Positions 10,136 to 19,940 of a DNA stretch of 64,000 nt are shown here, piece after piece. The notes beneath the pieces are model-generated. The model was given only the letters and a program-made list of their open reading frames with translations. It made no database searches and was not told where the DNA came from. Position numbers and translations under genes: made by a program. Source of the stretch: Azolla caroliniana (lineage: Eukaryota > Polypodiophyta); contig JBHGNT010000011.1 in the NCBI GenBank assembly GCA_043228905.1, forward strand, positions 6,324,001 through 6,388,000, given 5' to 3'. Position 1 is the stretch's first letter. Each line of letters starts with the position of its first letter.

Positions 10136-10811
10136 ACCGGCAAGGAAGAGCCGGATAAAGAGACATAAATGTAAAAAAGAAGGAAATACTCACTACTGCG
10201 CAGAGCGTGATTCAAACTCTGCACCTCCACGTTGACAAACCTCAACCTTACCATTACATTAACTTATCTTAAGTGTTTTAAATATAGATTTAATATGTAT
10301 AAGACCTTTATTTATGCATACCTTTATTAAAAGGTAAATCGTGTATTTCTTTAATATATGAAAAAGAAAAAAAAACACGAGACACTAAAAATAACTCATG
10401 CACATCTAGCGTGCATGAGCCCTATACTTAGGAAATAAAAAAGCATCACATGCACATTTTTAGGGGACATGAACACTTTTTGTAAAAAAAAAAAAAAAGC
10501 ATGAAGCCATGCTTAGCTTTTTTTCCTTATATAAGGAGGAGAGAAATATGTAAAGGGTTGTTGATTATTTGGATTAAGAATTAATCAATACAAAAATTAT
10601 TCGTGGGATTCACGATTTATACGTCTACTTCTCTCTTAACACCCTAAGTACCAATTAATATAGTATACTCGTGTGATTCACGAGTTTCTTATCTTTCTCT
10701 TTGCTATTTACTCATAATTAATCTCTATCTCACGAACTTCTTTCTCCTAGTCCAAGACCTCTGTGGTTCCCACCCGACTCACGCAACGATCCGGAGCCGA
10801 AAGGCACGACA
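10018..10811 (+). repeat. L2 5' LTR
   Basis: 794 bp, starting TGTCGTAGTG and ending GGCACGACA, so the ends are inverted (TGTCGT / ACGACA). Contains two copies of a 23-bp unit ending in GGCATACCGGCAAGGAAG (about 10099-10145). AT-rich in the middle, with an A15 tract at about 10484-10498 and a TATATAAGG (10529-10537) as a likely TATA box of the LTR promoter. Purely AT-rich U3/R contrasts with the GC-rich coding part. Confidence 0.93.
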
Positions 10812-10814
10812 CAG

Positions 10815-10833
10815 TTGGTGAACCCGACGTGAA
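10815..10833 (+). other. L2 primer-binding site
   Basis: TTGGTGAACCCGACGTGAA begins 3 nt after the LTR end. The TGG matches the complement of a tRNA CCA end. The same 19 nt follow the 5' LTR of L3 on the other strand (19938 to 19920), which supports function. I cannot name the tRNA from memory. Confidence 0.75.
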
Positions 10834-10849
10834 GACGGGTGGCAAGGAG

Positions 10850-12889
10850 ATGGAGGCTCAACAAGCTAACAATATGATGGCGATGTTCGAACGGATGCTT
10901 CAAGAACAACGCACGATGTCGGAGATTTCGGCATCAGTAGAGCGGCTCGTGCAACGCAACGGGCAATTTAATGGTAAGGATGTGTCGCGATATTTGCAGA
11001 ACTACAAGGCGGAGATGCTCCGGTGCCAGGCTTCGGAAGGACTGCAAGTGACATCCTTTAACCGGGTGGCGACCGACGGGCTTCAAGGGAGTATCCACGG
11101 GTTGCAACAACAAAATCCGACGTGGGAAGCATTCGAAGAGGCGTTAAAGACCACGTTTGCCATCGAGGACTCCTCCAAGGCAACGCGGAGGGGATTCGAG
11201 GATTGGGTGGAAACGTCAGGTAAGGGGCTGAAGGTCCTCGAAGTGTTTTCGGCATTCGAAAGTCGGTTCGGGAGGTTGTCCGCAAGAGATCAAACTATTC
11301 TTGCACCGGACAAAGTCATCATGTTTTTGCGAGCTGTGGACGTCCGGGACCGGAAAGATCTCGGAGTGCTTCTTGAGGACACAACCACCGAAAGCGGCCT
11401 CACCGAAACATGGGAAAGCGTGCAGGATATCGTCGCGCGGTACACGAAGAGGGGGCAATGGCTTGCCAACGAAGAAAAGAGGGTTTCGGAACCGATTCCG
11501 AAACCGAGAACGGGACTGGAAGACCATCAACCGAGGGCTCGGGAGATTACGGCCGAGAAGGGAGTCGACGCGTCTACGGTGGAGCAGCTGCTGAAGGAGA
11601 TGGAGAATCTAAAGATCGCGATGGTGAAGAAGTCGGATGACCGCCCCACAAGCTCCAAATATACGGATCGACGGTGCATATGGTGCGATAGCGCCGAACA
11701 CGATCGGAGGGATTGCGACGACCATAAGGAGGCGCTACGACGGGATCTCATCTACTACGAGGGAAACCGGATTCATTCGATGGACTCTCGGAAGCCACTC
11801 CGACCGAACTTCCGGAAAGGCGGCATGAAGAAGGTGCTCGAGGAGGAGTTAGCGGCAAGAAGCAACTATGCGACAACCGCGGGAATATGTGTCGGGGAGT
11901 CATCGGGAGCGAAGGCGTCTTTCTGGCCGGAGGTGCTAGGAAACACCGAGAAAACCGACTCCAACGATATCCGAAACACCGCGGAAGGCGTCCGGGAAGC
12001 TACGGGATGGGAGTGCCCTGTCGACAAGAATAGCATATACGCCCTGTGTCAATTACATGAGGTGTATGTGGACGAGAAACGACGGCGCACGGAGGATGCG
12101 GCCGGACCATCGAAGATACCGGAAAGCTGGAACTCCGGAGGTAAGGGAAAAGAAAAGGCGACTCCGGCATTCAAGCTCGCCTCGGACATAGAACAACAAA
12201 CCGACTTGAAAAGAGTGTTCGAGGAAAGAATCTTGGATAGCCGGGTAGATTTTTCGCTGCGGGAACTACTCGGAATAGCGAAGAAGGAGTTTCACGATCT
12301 TCTCGTGGATCTCGTGAAAAGGAAGAGACAAAGTACGGAGGAAAATGCTCCAAGGGTGAATGCAAATACCGTTTCAATGAACGACACCGAAGTGGAAGGC
12401 GAAATTCCGAACTCCCACTATACAAGGCCACACTGGGCACGTGCGACTACGGAGACTCCGGTCCGAATCGGCAACATCAAAGAACCCGTGCTAGCATTGA
12501 TTGATCACGGATCGGAGATCAACTTGATGTCCAAGGAGTTCTACCGAAAGGGGAAGTGGCCTATAAACACCAACCATGGATGGAAGATTCGGGCAGCCAC
12601 GAAAACGACAGAAGACCTATTTGCGGCTTGTCCGGATGTGACGGTAAAGATCGGGGATGTCGAAATTGACCAAAATTTCTTTGTGCAGGATGAGGTTTCA
12701 CATTCTGTCATCCTCGGCCAACCCTTTATCACGGCTTCACGGATGGAGACGAAGGTGCTCGATAGTGGTGCGGCTTTTGCGCGAATTCGGAGCCAAAACG
12801 GAGGGAAATCCGTCCAATTCCTAACGGTGCCGGCAAATCACGAAAGGAACAAGAGGGAACTCTTGTCCCAAGTGAGAATGGATTTTTAA
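10850..12889 (+). CDS. L2 gag-protease polyprotein
   Basis: 679 residues from the first ATG after the primer-binding site; the frame is open further upstream, but that would run through the LTR. N-terminal capsid-like helical region with FNGKDVSRYLQNY near residue 45, then a CCHC zinc knuckle CIWCDSAEHDRRDC (about 11677-11718), a linker, and a protease-like domain with ALIDHGSEINLMS (about 12490-12530) and a SVILGQPFI block. The active-site triplet is D-H-G instead of D-S/T-G. L3 has the same change, so it is a family trait rather than damage. Ends TTT-TAA at the putative frameshift site. Confidence 0.88.
   Translation: MEAQQANNMMAMFERMLQEQRTMSEISASVERLVQRNGQFNGKDVSRYLQNYKAEMLRCQASEGLQVTSFNRVATDGLQGSIHGLQQQNPTWEAFEEALKTTFAIEDSSKATRRGFEDWVETSGKGLKVLEVFSAFESRFGRLSARDQTILAPDKVIMFLRAVDVRDRKDLGVLLEDTTTESGLTETWESVQDIVARYTKRGQWLANEEKRVSEPIPKPRTGLEDHQPRAREITAEKGVDASTVEQLLKEMENLKIAMVKKSDDRPTSSKYTDRRCIWCDSAEHDRRDCDDHKEALRRDLIYYEGNRIHSMDSRKPLRPNFRKGGMKKVLEEELAARSNYATTAGICVGESSGAKASFWPEVLGNTEKTDSNDIRNTAEGVREATGWECPVDKNSIYALCQLHEVYVDEKRRRTEDAAGPSKIPESWNSGGKGKEKATPAFKLASDIEQQTDLKRVFEERILDSRVDFSLRELLGIAKKEFHDLLVDLVKRKRQSTEENAPRVNANTVSMNDTEVEGEIPNSHYTRPHWARATTETPVRIGNIKEPVLALIDHGSEINLMSKEFYRKGKWPINTNHGWKIRAATKTTEDLFAACPDVTVKIGDVEIDQNFFVQDEVSHSVILGQPFITASRMETKVLDSGAAFARIRSQNGGKSVQFLTVPANHERNKRELLSQVRMDF
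12880..12889 (+). promoter_or_regulatory. L2 putative -1 frameshift site at gag stop
   Basis: GGATTTTTAA overlaps the gag stop (GAT TTT TAA). A one-base backward slip of the phenylalanine codon keeps UUU pairing and opens the pol frame, which is free of stops from here to the L3 insertion. L3 has the same nine bases at its gag stop. Function is inferred from position and conservation. Confidence 0.6.
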
Positions 12890-13493
12890 AGCGGACTGTT
12901 GCGGAGTGGGGAAGTGATAGTCCGAGAAGCCCTGATACCCCACACAGGAAGAAAACTCTCGGAGCAAAACAAGTACGAATCGGCCCGGATGGGGCATCTA
13001 CGTACACGGCCGTAACCGGAGGAATGAAGAAACAATACCGACAAGTGGAGGATAAGTTACGGTCGGCATCAATAATAAAAGAAGACGAAGAAATCGTGGG
13101 AGTGATCGAGGAAGTGTTCTATGGGAATACACTACAACGGCTTGAAGAGCTTGCGGAAGATAAAAGCCAAGGGAACCGGGTAGTCCCGGTGGAATCGGTC
13201 GAGATGTACGAGATCGTTGCGAAAATGGGGCCGGATGCGCTCCGCAAAGAAGAAGCAATGGTAAGTACGAAATACAAGACCGTGGAGAAGAAGGTGAAAC
13301 CGGCCGCGGGACCACTACCCGCCGATAGCGAACAAAAGAAGAAAGAAGTCTCGGGAGATCCGACACTTCGGAAGTCCGTGGATATCGGACATGCCTTCAC
13401 AGATGAGACCCGGAAGAAACTTCGGATCGGTGGAGGTGGGTTCCTCTTACAAGAAGAAGAAAAACGGTTTCGAGAGATGTTGGAGCAACACGG
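12880..13493 (+). CDS. L2 pol, 5' part (interrupted by L3)
   Basis: The -1 frame after gag is open through to 13493, where L3 enters after ACGG; an internal ATG at 13024 is not needed if frameshifting is used. Encodes the protease-RT linker of about 200 residues, aligning with L3 pol residues that contain the VEMYEI, VSTKYKTV and IGGGGFLL blocks. No catalytic motif lies in this part. Continues at 20658. Confidence 0.85.
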
Positions 13494-14210
13494 TGTCGGG
13501 GTTACTACGCCCTTGCGTGTAGAAAGGAGGAGGGACCACGGGGGTCTTGAACCGAAGAGCAAGAGAGAGAGGAGTAAGAGAGAGAGACCCGATTACACAG
13601 AACCGAAGATCCGATTGCGCAGAACCGACGATTGCACAGGGACACGGCCCAACAAACAGAGATCACAAATAAACGCCGACGCAGATGGACGCAACAACGA
13701 AAGATATGTACTTATGAATGCAAGAAAATAACAGACTAAAGTATTAGAACCCACGGTGGGGCACGAAATAGATACTAACGAAAACGAACAGGGCGGCGAA
13801 CAGATGCCGACCCCTGTATGTCTTGACGCACAGGAAGGGAAAACAGGTCGGAGGTGCTGCAGGACGCACTCGGGGCGTTCCACGGAACAGCGCAAGCCTC
13901 CTCGAAACCTGCACTGGTACGCGATGGAGCAGAAGACAGAGAAAGCAGGAGTGAGAGAGAAGCTCCGAAATCGGTTCGGCAGCACTTCGTCCTCTCCGCG
14001 CGAGATACCCACTTCTATTCTTCCTCTTCCCTTTTATAGCCCGTCAAGAGGCCGTTTGGCATTAACTGCATACCAACCGAATCTACCCACCTAGGATCCT
14101 CGTATGTACCTACTTCGTCCTTAGGTACTTCTTGGGGCGCGTGTGTGCGTAGAGCCGTTTCCCACGCCTTGTTCCTCCGATTCCTCTTGTGGGCGGTTTT
14201 CTTCACGACA
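13494..14210 (-). repeat. L3 3' LTR (left)
   Basis: Plus reading starts TGTCGGGGTTAC and ends TTCACGACA; the ends TGTCG/CGACA are inverted. Pairs with 19941-20657. Together the two LTRs date the insertion as young (about 0.4% divergence by eye). Confidence 0.93.
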
Positions 14211-14282
14211 TCCGCCCCCACCTAACCGCGCATCCACCGGCATGCGCCAAAATAAGTTGGCACGGAGAAAACCGGCCCGCCT

Positions 14283-17200
14283 TTACTCTTCGCCTGCCGG
14301 CCCTTCCTCGGCCTCGGATCGGTCGTCGCTGCTGTCCAGGAGAATCGGGTCGGGTTCGTCGTCGTGCCGCTTCTTGAAAGCTTTGATCCTCTTCCCGGCC
14401 ACGGGTATCGCTATTCTCGTACCGTCGAGCTCCGCCAGATGATACGTCCCGTTGTCGTTGGCGCTCTGTACCGTGTACGGCCCGAACCATCTCCGTGCGA
14501 ACTTCCGCGTTGATCGGTGCTGGTTGTCGAGGCTGCTGTCGTAGACGAGCACCCAGTCACCTTGTTCGATCTTCTTCGGTCGGAGTCGGTGCGTTCGGTC
14601 GAACCTGGCCTTGTTCTTTATCCTCGCCACTCGGATCCTTTCTGCAGCCGTCTCCACGTCCTCCGGTCTCCGTTCGAGTTGTCGTATACGCGCTGCCAAC
14701 AAGTCCTCCCGGCTCATCTCGTCCCTCCAGTCGACCGTCGCCCATGAGGAGATTGTTTGTTCCACCGGCATGATCGGCTTCTGGCCGAACATGAGCTCTG
14801 TCGGCATGTACCCGGTTACCGAACTGTGCGTAGTCCGGTCGGCCCACAAAGCATAAGGTAGAAGTCGCGGCCAGTTACCGACTTGGCCCCTGCATGCCCG
14901 AACCAGCGCTTTAACGATCGGCCCGTGTCCGCGCTCCACCTTTCCATTCGCCTCCGGGTTGTACGCAGTGGTGAGCGAGAGTTTGACTCCCAGCCGATCG
15001 AACAGCTCCGCGGCCTCCTCGGCGTCCAACTCCCCCCGGTCAGCCACGATCTTCCCGACGCACCCGTACCGGCATATCACGTCCTCGATCAGGAACCGAC
15101 ACACGGCCGCGGTCGTCTTGTTCTGAAGGGCTCGGCCTTCCACCTGGTTCGTCAGGTCTTCCCGCGCTAGGACCAGATACCGCATCTGTCCTACCCCCAT
15201 CGGCATCGTCACTAGATCTACCATCCATTTGAAGTGGATAGTCGGAGGGTACGTAGGGCGAAGCCCATCCCGGTGTCGGACTATCGAGTGCATCTGACAA
15301 CTCTCGCAAGTCGACACGAACCGATGCACGTCCCGGTACAATCCCGGCCACCAGTACTTCCCCTTCAGCTTCTCAAATGTCGCCCACGTTCCACGGTGTC
15401 CAGCCCAAGGGCTGTCGTGGTAGGCCGTCAGCAGCTCCTCCTGTTCTTCCTTCATCGCCACCACCCGGAGCGGAGCGCCGTCCCTCTTCTTCGGGTGCTT
15501 CCATAGGTAGCCATCCCGGAGAAAGAATCGATATGCTTTCTTCCGGATCCGGTTGGCCTCGTCCTTCGTCCATGACGCATCAGGCGTCATTGTCTTCAAA
15601 AACCCGCCGATCTGCAGCCACTCCCCGTCGTACTTGCTCGCGTCGAACTCGTTAAGCGCCGGAGTGCTCATTCCGTCGGTCGTTATGTGTGCCGCCTCGA
15701 AGAAATCCACGCCGACTTCTTCGTCTTCCGAAACCATGCCGCCCTCGTCGTCGAACCTCGCCCTCGAAAGCATGTCGGCCATGGCGTTGTCTTTCCCGGA
15801 AATGTGTCGTATTTCCGGGTCCAGGGACTTGATGTACGCTATCCACCTGAGCATCGCCAGGTCCGGAGTCGCGCATCCGGAAACCATACCGAGAATCGGC
15901 AGGCAATCTGTCTCGATGATCACTTCTGTCCCTATCAGGTAGTCTTTGTCGGCCTTAACCGCCGAAACAATACCCCAGAGTTCGCGTTTAACCTGGGCGT
16001 ATCCTCGCTGCCGTTCACTGAGGACTTTCGCGCCGAATCGGATCGGAAACCGATTGCCGTCCTCGTCTTCCTGGTTCACGACCCATCCGATCCCGGTCGG
16101 ATTGGTATCCACCGTTATGAATACCGGGGTACCCTTCCCGTATACCGCCTTCCGGAGTGCCGGTGCCGCTGCAAGGGCCTCTTTCAGCTTCCGGACCGAT
16201 TCCGCGTGCTCGTCTAGCCATTCGAACCTTCGCCCCTTTTTCAGCAACCCGTACAGTGGCTCCGCGACGTGTGCGTAATGCGGGATCCATATGTGGTAGA
16301 ACGCGCATGCCCCCAGGAATCTCCGTACTTCCGTGACCGAGCTGCAGTCGGGCTTCATCGCGGAGATGGCTTCTACCTTTGCCGGAGACGGTTTCCGGCC
16401 ATACGGTCCGCACAGGTGTCCGACCACCATGATTTCTGACTGCCCGAAGGCCGACTTCTCCCCGGAGAAGGTGAGTCTCGCATCCTCTAGCCTTCGCAGC
16501 ACCTTCTCGCAGTCGTCGATGTGCGTCGCCACGAATCGCCGGCATCCGTCCGGCCCGATCGTCTCGTCCTTCTCTTCTACCGGGCATCCCTTGATCGGGA
16601 TGTCGTCCAGAAACGGCATGGTGATGTCCGGGATACAGTCCCTCAGAACCTTGTTCATCGCATTCACCATGTGGGCCACCGAGTTGGTCCCTCCTTGCGG
16701 CAGTGTACACATCCGAACTAGGCCGAGGGGAGTTCGCATCGTCGTAATGTCTCTGCTCTCCACGGCTAGCTGGAACTGGTCGTACCCTGAGTATAGATCC
16801 CCGACCGAGTAAATTGACCTTCCGGCGAAGGCCTCCGCGAACTCGTCTACGGTCGGTCCGATCCCTGCGTTCCGAATGGTCACTCGATTGACCGGCTGCA
16901 GGTCCTGGATGAAGCGCAACGAACCGTTTTTCTTCGGTACGGTAAACCATCGATTCGAATATGGGGCGCTCGACGGCTCGAGAATTCCCATATCAACTTT
17001 CTGCTTCAGCAGCTCCATCAACTTCGGGATGTGAGCTCTCGGAACCGGGATTGGCTTGAGGTTCCATGGTACATGCGGTACCGTGAATACCACCATCGGC
17101 TCCACGATCGTCGGGTCAACGCACCCGATTTCCTCCGGCGAGAATGCGAAGGCTTTCCCGTGCCTTCCGAGCATTCTCCGAAACCGGTCTTCCTCCGCCG

Positions 17201-17780
17201 GCAGTAGGAACCCGCCCCCACCGATTTTGAGCTCTCGGAGCGTCTCGTCGGTGAAGGTGTGCCCTATGCAGGCCGGATCTCGTAGACTAGGGTCCGATGC
17301 AACCCCTTTGATTCTCGACGCGCTGTCCTCCGGTAAGGGTGCCGCGACTGGCCTTACCTTCCGGTCCACAGTCTTGTACTTGGTGCTTACGCGGGCCGTC
17401 CGAACTGACTCGAGCCCTCGACCGAAGTCCGCGATGACTTCGTACATCTCCTCGGAACACACCGGTATCGTCCGGTCTTCGTTAAGGCCTTCTTCGACTA
17501 CCTTTCCCAGCATTCCCAAGGTGTCGTCGAATGAGACCGCCTCCACGGCTCCGTTGATTTCCTCGTCAGGGCCGAGAACTCCGCACGCTCGAAGTCTCCC
17601 CTCCGCCTTTGTCTTCTCTCGGCCGCCGATGCCGACTATCGTACACGCTCCGCTGTCGGAGAACAAAAATCCCCTACCTATGGTACAAGGTTCCTTCGGT
17701 TTTATCGTACAGGTGTGGGGGTTTCCCGGGGTGTCCGGACTGTCGCGGCCCCACGCCTTGGCAGCCCTCTCTAAAAATCC
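14283..17780 (-). CDS. L3 pol polyprotein: RT, RNase H, integrase
   Basis: Open from the -1 frame at the gag stop (17780) to TAA at 14283, 1165 residues. Motifs: RT with FIQDLQPVN, TTMRTPLGLVRMCTLPQG and catalytic PFLDDIP (about 16595-16620); RNase H with TVDTNPTGIGW, IETDCLPIL and HISGKDNAMADMLSR; integrase zinc finger (H in YHDSPWAGHRG, CESCQ), then D in WMVDLVTM, D in VADRGELD and E in ANGKVERGH; a C-terminal WFGPYTV block of GPF/Y type. No chromodomain. About 70-75% similar to L2 pol by eye. The first 38 codons exist only if the frameshift is used. Confidence 0.92.
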   Translation of the reverse strand, partial: GFLERAAKAWGRDSPDTPGNPHTCTIKPKEPCTIGRGFLFSDSGACTIVGIGGREKTKAEGRLRACGVLGPDEEINGAVEAVSFDDTLGMLGKVVEEGLNEDRTIPVCSEEMYEVIADFGRGLESVRTARVSTKYKTVDRKVRPVAAPLPEDSASRIKGVASDPSLRDPACIGHTFTDETLRELKIGGGGFLLPAEEDRFRRMLGRHGKAFAFSPEEIGCVDPTIVEPMVVFTVPHVPWNLKPIPVPRAHIPKLMELLKQKVDMGILEPSSAPYSNRWFTVPKKNGSLRFIQDLQPVNRVTIRNAGIGPTVDEFAEAFAGRSIYSVGDLYSGYDQFQLAVESRDITTMRTPLGLVRMCTLPQGGTNSVAHMVNAMNKVLRDCIPDITMPFLDDIPIKGCPVEEKDETIGPDGCRRFVATHIDDCEKVLRRLEDARLTFSGEKSAFGQSEIMVVGHLCGPYGRKPSPAKVEAISAMKPDCSSVTEVRRFLGACAFYHIWIPHYAHVAEPLYGLLKKGRRFEWLDEHAESVRKLKEALAAAPALRKAVYGKGTPVFITVDTNPTGIGWVVNQEDEDGNRFPIRFGAKVLSERQRGYAQVKRELWGIVSAVKADKDYLIGTEVIIETDCLPILGMVSGCATPDLAMLRWIAYIKSLDPEIRHISGKDNAMADMLSRARFDDEGGMVSEDEEVGVDFFEAAHITTDGMSTPALNEFDASKYDGEWLQIGGFLKTMTPDASWTKDEANRIRKKAYRFFLRDGYLWKHPKKRDGAPLRVVAMKEEQEELLTAYHDSPWAGHRGTWATFEKLKGKYWWPGLYRDVHRFVSTCESCQMHSIVRHRDGLRPTYPPTIHFKWMVDLVTMPMGVGQMRYLVLAREDLTNQVEGRALQNKTTAAVCRFLIEDVICRYGCVGKIVADRGELDAEEAAELFDRLGVKLSLTTAYNPEANGKVERGHGPIVKALVRACRGQVGNWPRLLPYALWADRTTHSSVTGYMPTELMFGQKPIMPVEQTISSWATVDWRDEMSREDLLAARIRQLERRPEDVETAAERIRVARIKNKARFDRTHRLRPKKIEQGDWVLVYDSSLDNQHRSTRKFARRWFGPYTVQSANDNGTYHLAELDGTRIAIPVAGKRIKAFKKRHDDEPDPILLDSSDDRSEAEEGPAGEE
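17771..17780 (-). promoter_or_regulatory. L3 putative -1 frameshift site at gag stop
   Basis: On the minus strand GGATTTTTAG covers GAT TTT TAG, the last codons of gag. The pol frame, one base back, is open on both sides. Identical in its first nine bases to the L2 site although the surrounding codons differ between the elements. Confidence 0.6.
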
Positions 17781-19897
17781 TCTCGGTTATCGGAACCGAG
17801 GGAGTCGCGGTTACGCTCGTGGTTCGGCCTAACCGTCAAAAACTGGACCGAATGGCGCCCGTCCTGGCTCTTGACCCGCGCATAGGCCGAACCGTTGTCC
17901 AGCACCTTGGTCTCCATTCGAGCCGCCGTGATGTACGGCTCTCCCAGTATGACGGGGTGCGATGACGACTCCTGCACGAAGAAGTGCTGGTCTATCTCGA
18001 CATCGCCGATCTTGACCCGTACATTCGGGCAGGCCCCGTGAAGTTCCTCGGTGGCGCGCGTCGCCGCCCTTATCTTCCACCCGTGCTTGGTGTTGATCGG
18101 CCATTTGCCCTTCTTATAGAAGTCCATGGACATCAGGTTGATTTCCGATCCGTGGTCCACCAAAGCTACTACCGGTTCCTGGACATCGCCGATCTTTACC
18201 GGGGTTTCCGTGGTCGCTCGGGCCCAGTGTGGCCGCGAATAGTGGCTCTCCGCCCACTCGTCTTCCAGCGCCATGTCGTCCAGGTGCGCCGTCCGCACCT
18301 CTACCGGTCTTTCCGGTTCCTCCTCCGTCGACAGCCTCTTCCGCTTGACCAAGTCCACGATGGAGTCGTGGAACTCTTTCTTCGCGATTCCGAGCACCTC
18401 CCGTAGCGACAGCTCCACCTTGCTGTCGAGGATCCGTTCCTCCAGGACCTTTCGTAAGTCCGTGGTTCTTTCTATCTCCGTCCCCAGACGGTACCCGCCC
18501 TTCTGGGGTTTATCTTGCGTACCGGCCCCGCCGGCTTCGTCCCGTCGTGGCCCGGACCGGGTCTCGTATCGTTGTGAGGGCCCGGTCGTCCCGGGTTTCC
18601 CCACCCGCTTCTCTTCTACCAGAGCCTCGTAGTTCCGGCAAGCGGCTTCCACGAAGCCCGTCTTCTCCTCGACCGGGTCGCTCCACCCGGTCATCTCCCG
18701 TACCCGTTTCTCCGCACGGTCTGATTCCTCCCTCTTCATCCTCGTATCGGCAAGGCCTTCCAGCACCGTCGGCCAGAATCCGGCTTTGCTTCCTCTTCGG
18801 GCCTCGTTGCCCCCGACTCGAATACCGGCCGACGCCGAGTAGTGGACGGTTTCCGCATGTCGGGCCGCCGCCTCTTCCATCAACCTCTTCATTCCGCCTC
18901 GCCCGTCGTTTCGGTTTAGGGCCCTTCTCGTGTCGTTGGCGTGAACCCGGCCTTCCCATAGGTACACCACCCGGTTCCTCAGCGCCTCTGCGAAATCGCC
19001 GCAGTCTTTTCGGATGTGGCCGACCCCGTCGCACCACATGCACCTGTTCCCTGCCGCCGGCCGTCGGTCACGAGCAGGTCCTCCGCCTTCTCTGCGGGCT
19101 TGTGCGATTTGGAGGTCTTTTATCGCCCTCGTCAGTTCCTCCAACGCAGCTCCTCCAGTCGAGCCTCTGATCACGTCGGTCGTAGCTGAACCGGATTCCA
19201 GCCACTCCCGAGTCTCTTCCCTTCGCACCGGCTGCGCCGGCTCGAGTTTCCTCGCCGCGACTGAGCCCGACCCGGTTGCTCTGTCATCCTCCCATTCTCG
19301 CCGTTTGTCGAAACGGCCGCAGGCTCTCTTGACCGCCGCCCAGTCGGCTGTCAGCCCGTCTTCGGTTTCTAGCAGGGCGCCCACGTGACTCCGATCCCTC
19401 TCGTCAACCGATTTGACGAACAGCAGGACCCGGCTTGTATCCAGGACCATCCTGTCAAGCGCCGAAAGGCGCGCGAAGTTCTCCTCGAACTCCCGGAGGA
19501 GTGCCGACGCGTTTCTTCCTTTCCCGGGAGACTCCACCCACTCCATGAAGCTTCGCTTCGAAAGCCGGAGCGCGTCGTCCAGTCCGTATTTTTCCAGGAG
19601 CCGACCTTCGAACTCCTCCCAGGTACGGCTCTCCGCCCGCACCTCGAGCACCTCCGCATGGATGCTCGGCATCGCCACTCGGGGAAAACCGGCAAGACGC
19701 CTGTCTTCCGGAATGTCCCGCATTAACATTTCCGCACCGTAGGACGCCAGATACTTCGTGGCATCCTTCCCATCGAACCGGCCGATCGTGCCGACGACCG
19801 CCTCAATAGCTCTGTCGAGGGCACCGGTGCCCTCGCGCGCGTTTACAATCCGATCCACGGCCGAAGCCATGGCCTCTGCGAGATCCGACCCCCTCAT
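17771..19897 (-). CDS. L3 gag-protease polyprotein
   Basis: 708 residues from the ATG at 19897. The frame is open up to 19924, but that codon is GTG and lies next to the primer-binding site, so I take the ATG. Capsid-like N-terminal half with IGRFDGKDATKYLASY, zinc knuckle CMWCDGVGHIRKDC (about 19013-19054), then the protease-like domain with ALVDHGSEINLMS (about 18130-18170) and PVILGEPYI. The DHG triplet is shared with L2. Ends at TAG within the conserved shift sequence. Confidence 0.88.
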   Translation of the reverse strand: MRGSDLAEAMASAVDRIVNAREGTGALDRAIEAVVGTIGRFDGKDATKYLASYGAEMLMRDIPEDRRLAGFPRVAMPSIHAEVLEVRAESRTWEEFEGRLLEKYGLDDALRLSKRSFMEWVESPGKGRNASALLREFEENFARLSALDRMVLDTSRVLLFVKSVDERDRSHVGALLETEDGLTADWAAVKRACGRFDKRREWEDDRATGSGSVAARKLEPAQPVRREETREWLESGSATTDVIRGSTGGAALEELTRAIKDLQIAQARREGGGPARDRRPAAGNRCMWCDGVGHIRKDCGDFAEALRNRVVYLWEGRVHANDTRRALNRNDGRGGMKRLMEEAAARHAETVHYSASAGIRVGGNEARRGSKAGFWPTVLEGLADTRMKREESDRAEKRVREMTGWSDPVEEKTGFVEAACRNYEALVEEKRVGKPGTTGPSQRYETRSGPRRDEAGGAGTQDKPQKGGYRLGTEIERTTDLRKVLEERILDSKVELSLREVLGIAKKEFHDSIVDLVKRKRLSTEEEPERPVEVRTAHLDDMALEDEWAESHYSRPHWARATTETPVKIGDVQEPVVALVDHGSEINLMSMDFYKKGKWPINTKHGWKIRAATRATEELHGACPNVRVKIGDVEIDQHFFVQESSSHPVILGEPYITAARMETKVLDNGSAYARVKSQDGRHSVQFLTVRPNHERNRDSLGSDNREDF

Positions 19898-19919
19898 CTT
19901 CTGCTCTTCTGCCGCCTCT

Positions 19920-19938
19920 TTCACGTCGGGTTCACCAA
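19920..19938 (-). other. L3 primer-binding site
   Basis: The minus strand reads TTGGTGAACCCGACGTGAA two nucleotides inside the 5' LTR, identical to the L2 site. Confidence 0.75.
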
Positions 19939-19940
19939 GA

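Noticed and set aside
10763-10849. Extending L2 gag upstream to ATG 10763
   Set aside because: That start lies in the LTR, before the end of R/U5 and the primer-binding site; the ATG at 10850 fits the mature leader.
14015-14221. Short frames within the L3 and L2 LTRs that appear twice
   Set aside because: They repeat only because the LTRs repeat; no start, domain or codon bias suggests coding.
15040-16950. Long Arg/Gly/Pro-rich frames antisense or out of frame to L3 pol (also 18510-19170)
   Set aside because: Shadows of GC-rich coding sequence; no domain or repeat of their own.
19898-19924. Starting L3 gag at 19924
   Set aside because: The codon is GTG and overlaps the primer-binding region; an ATG follows at 19897.
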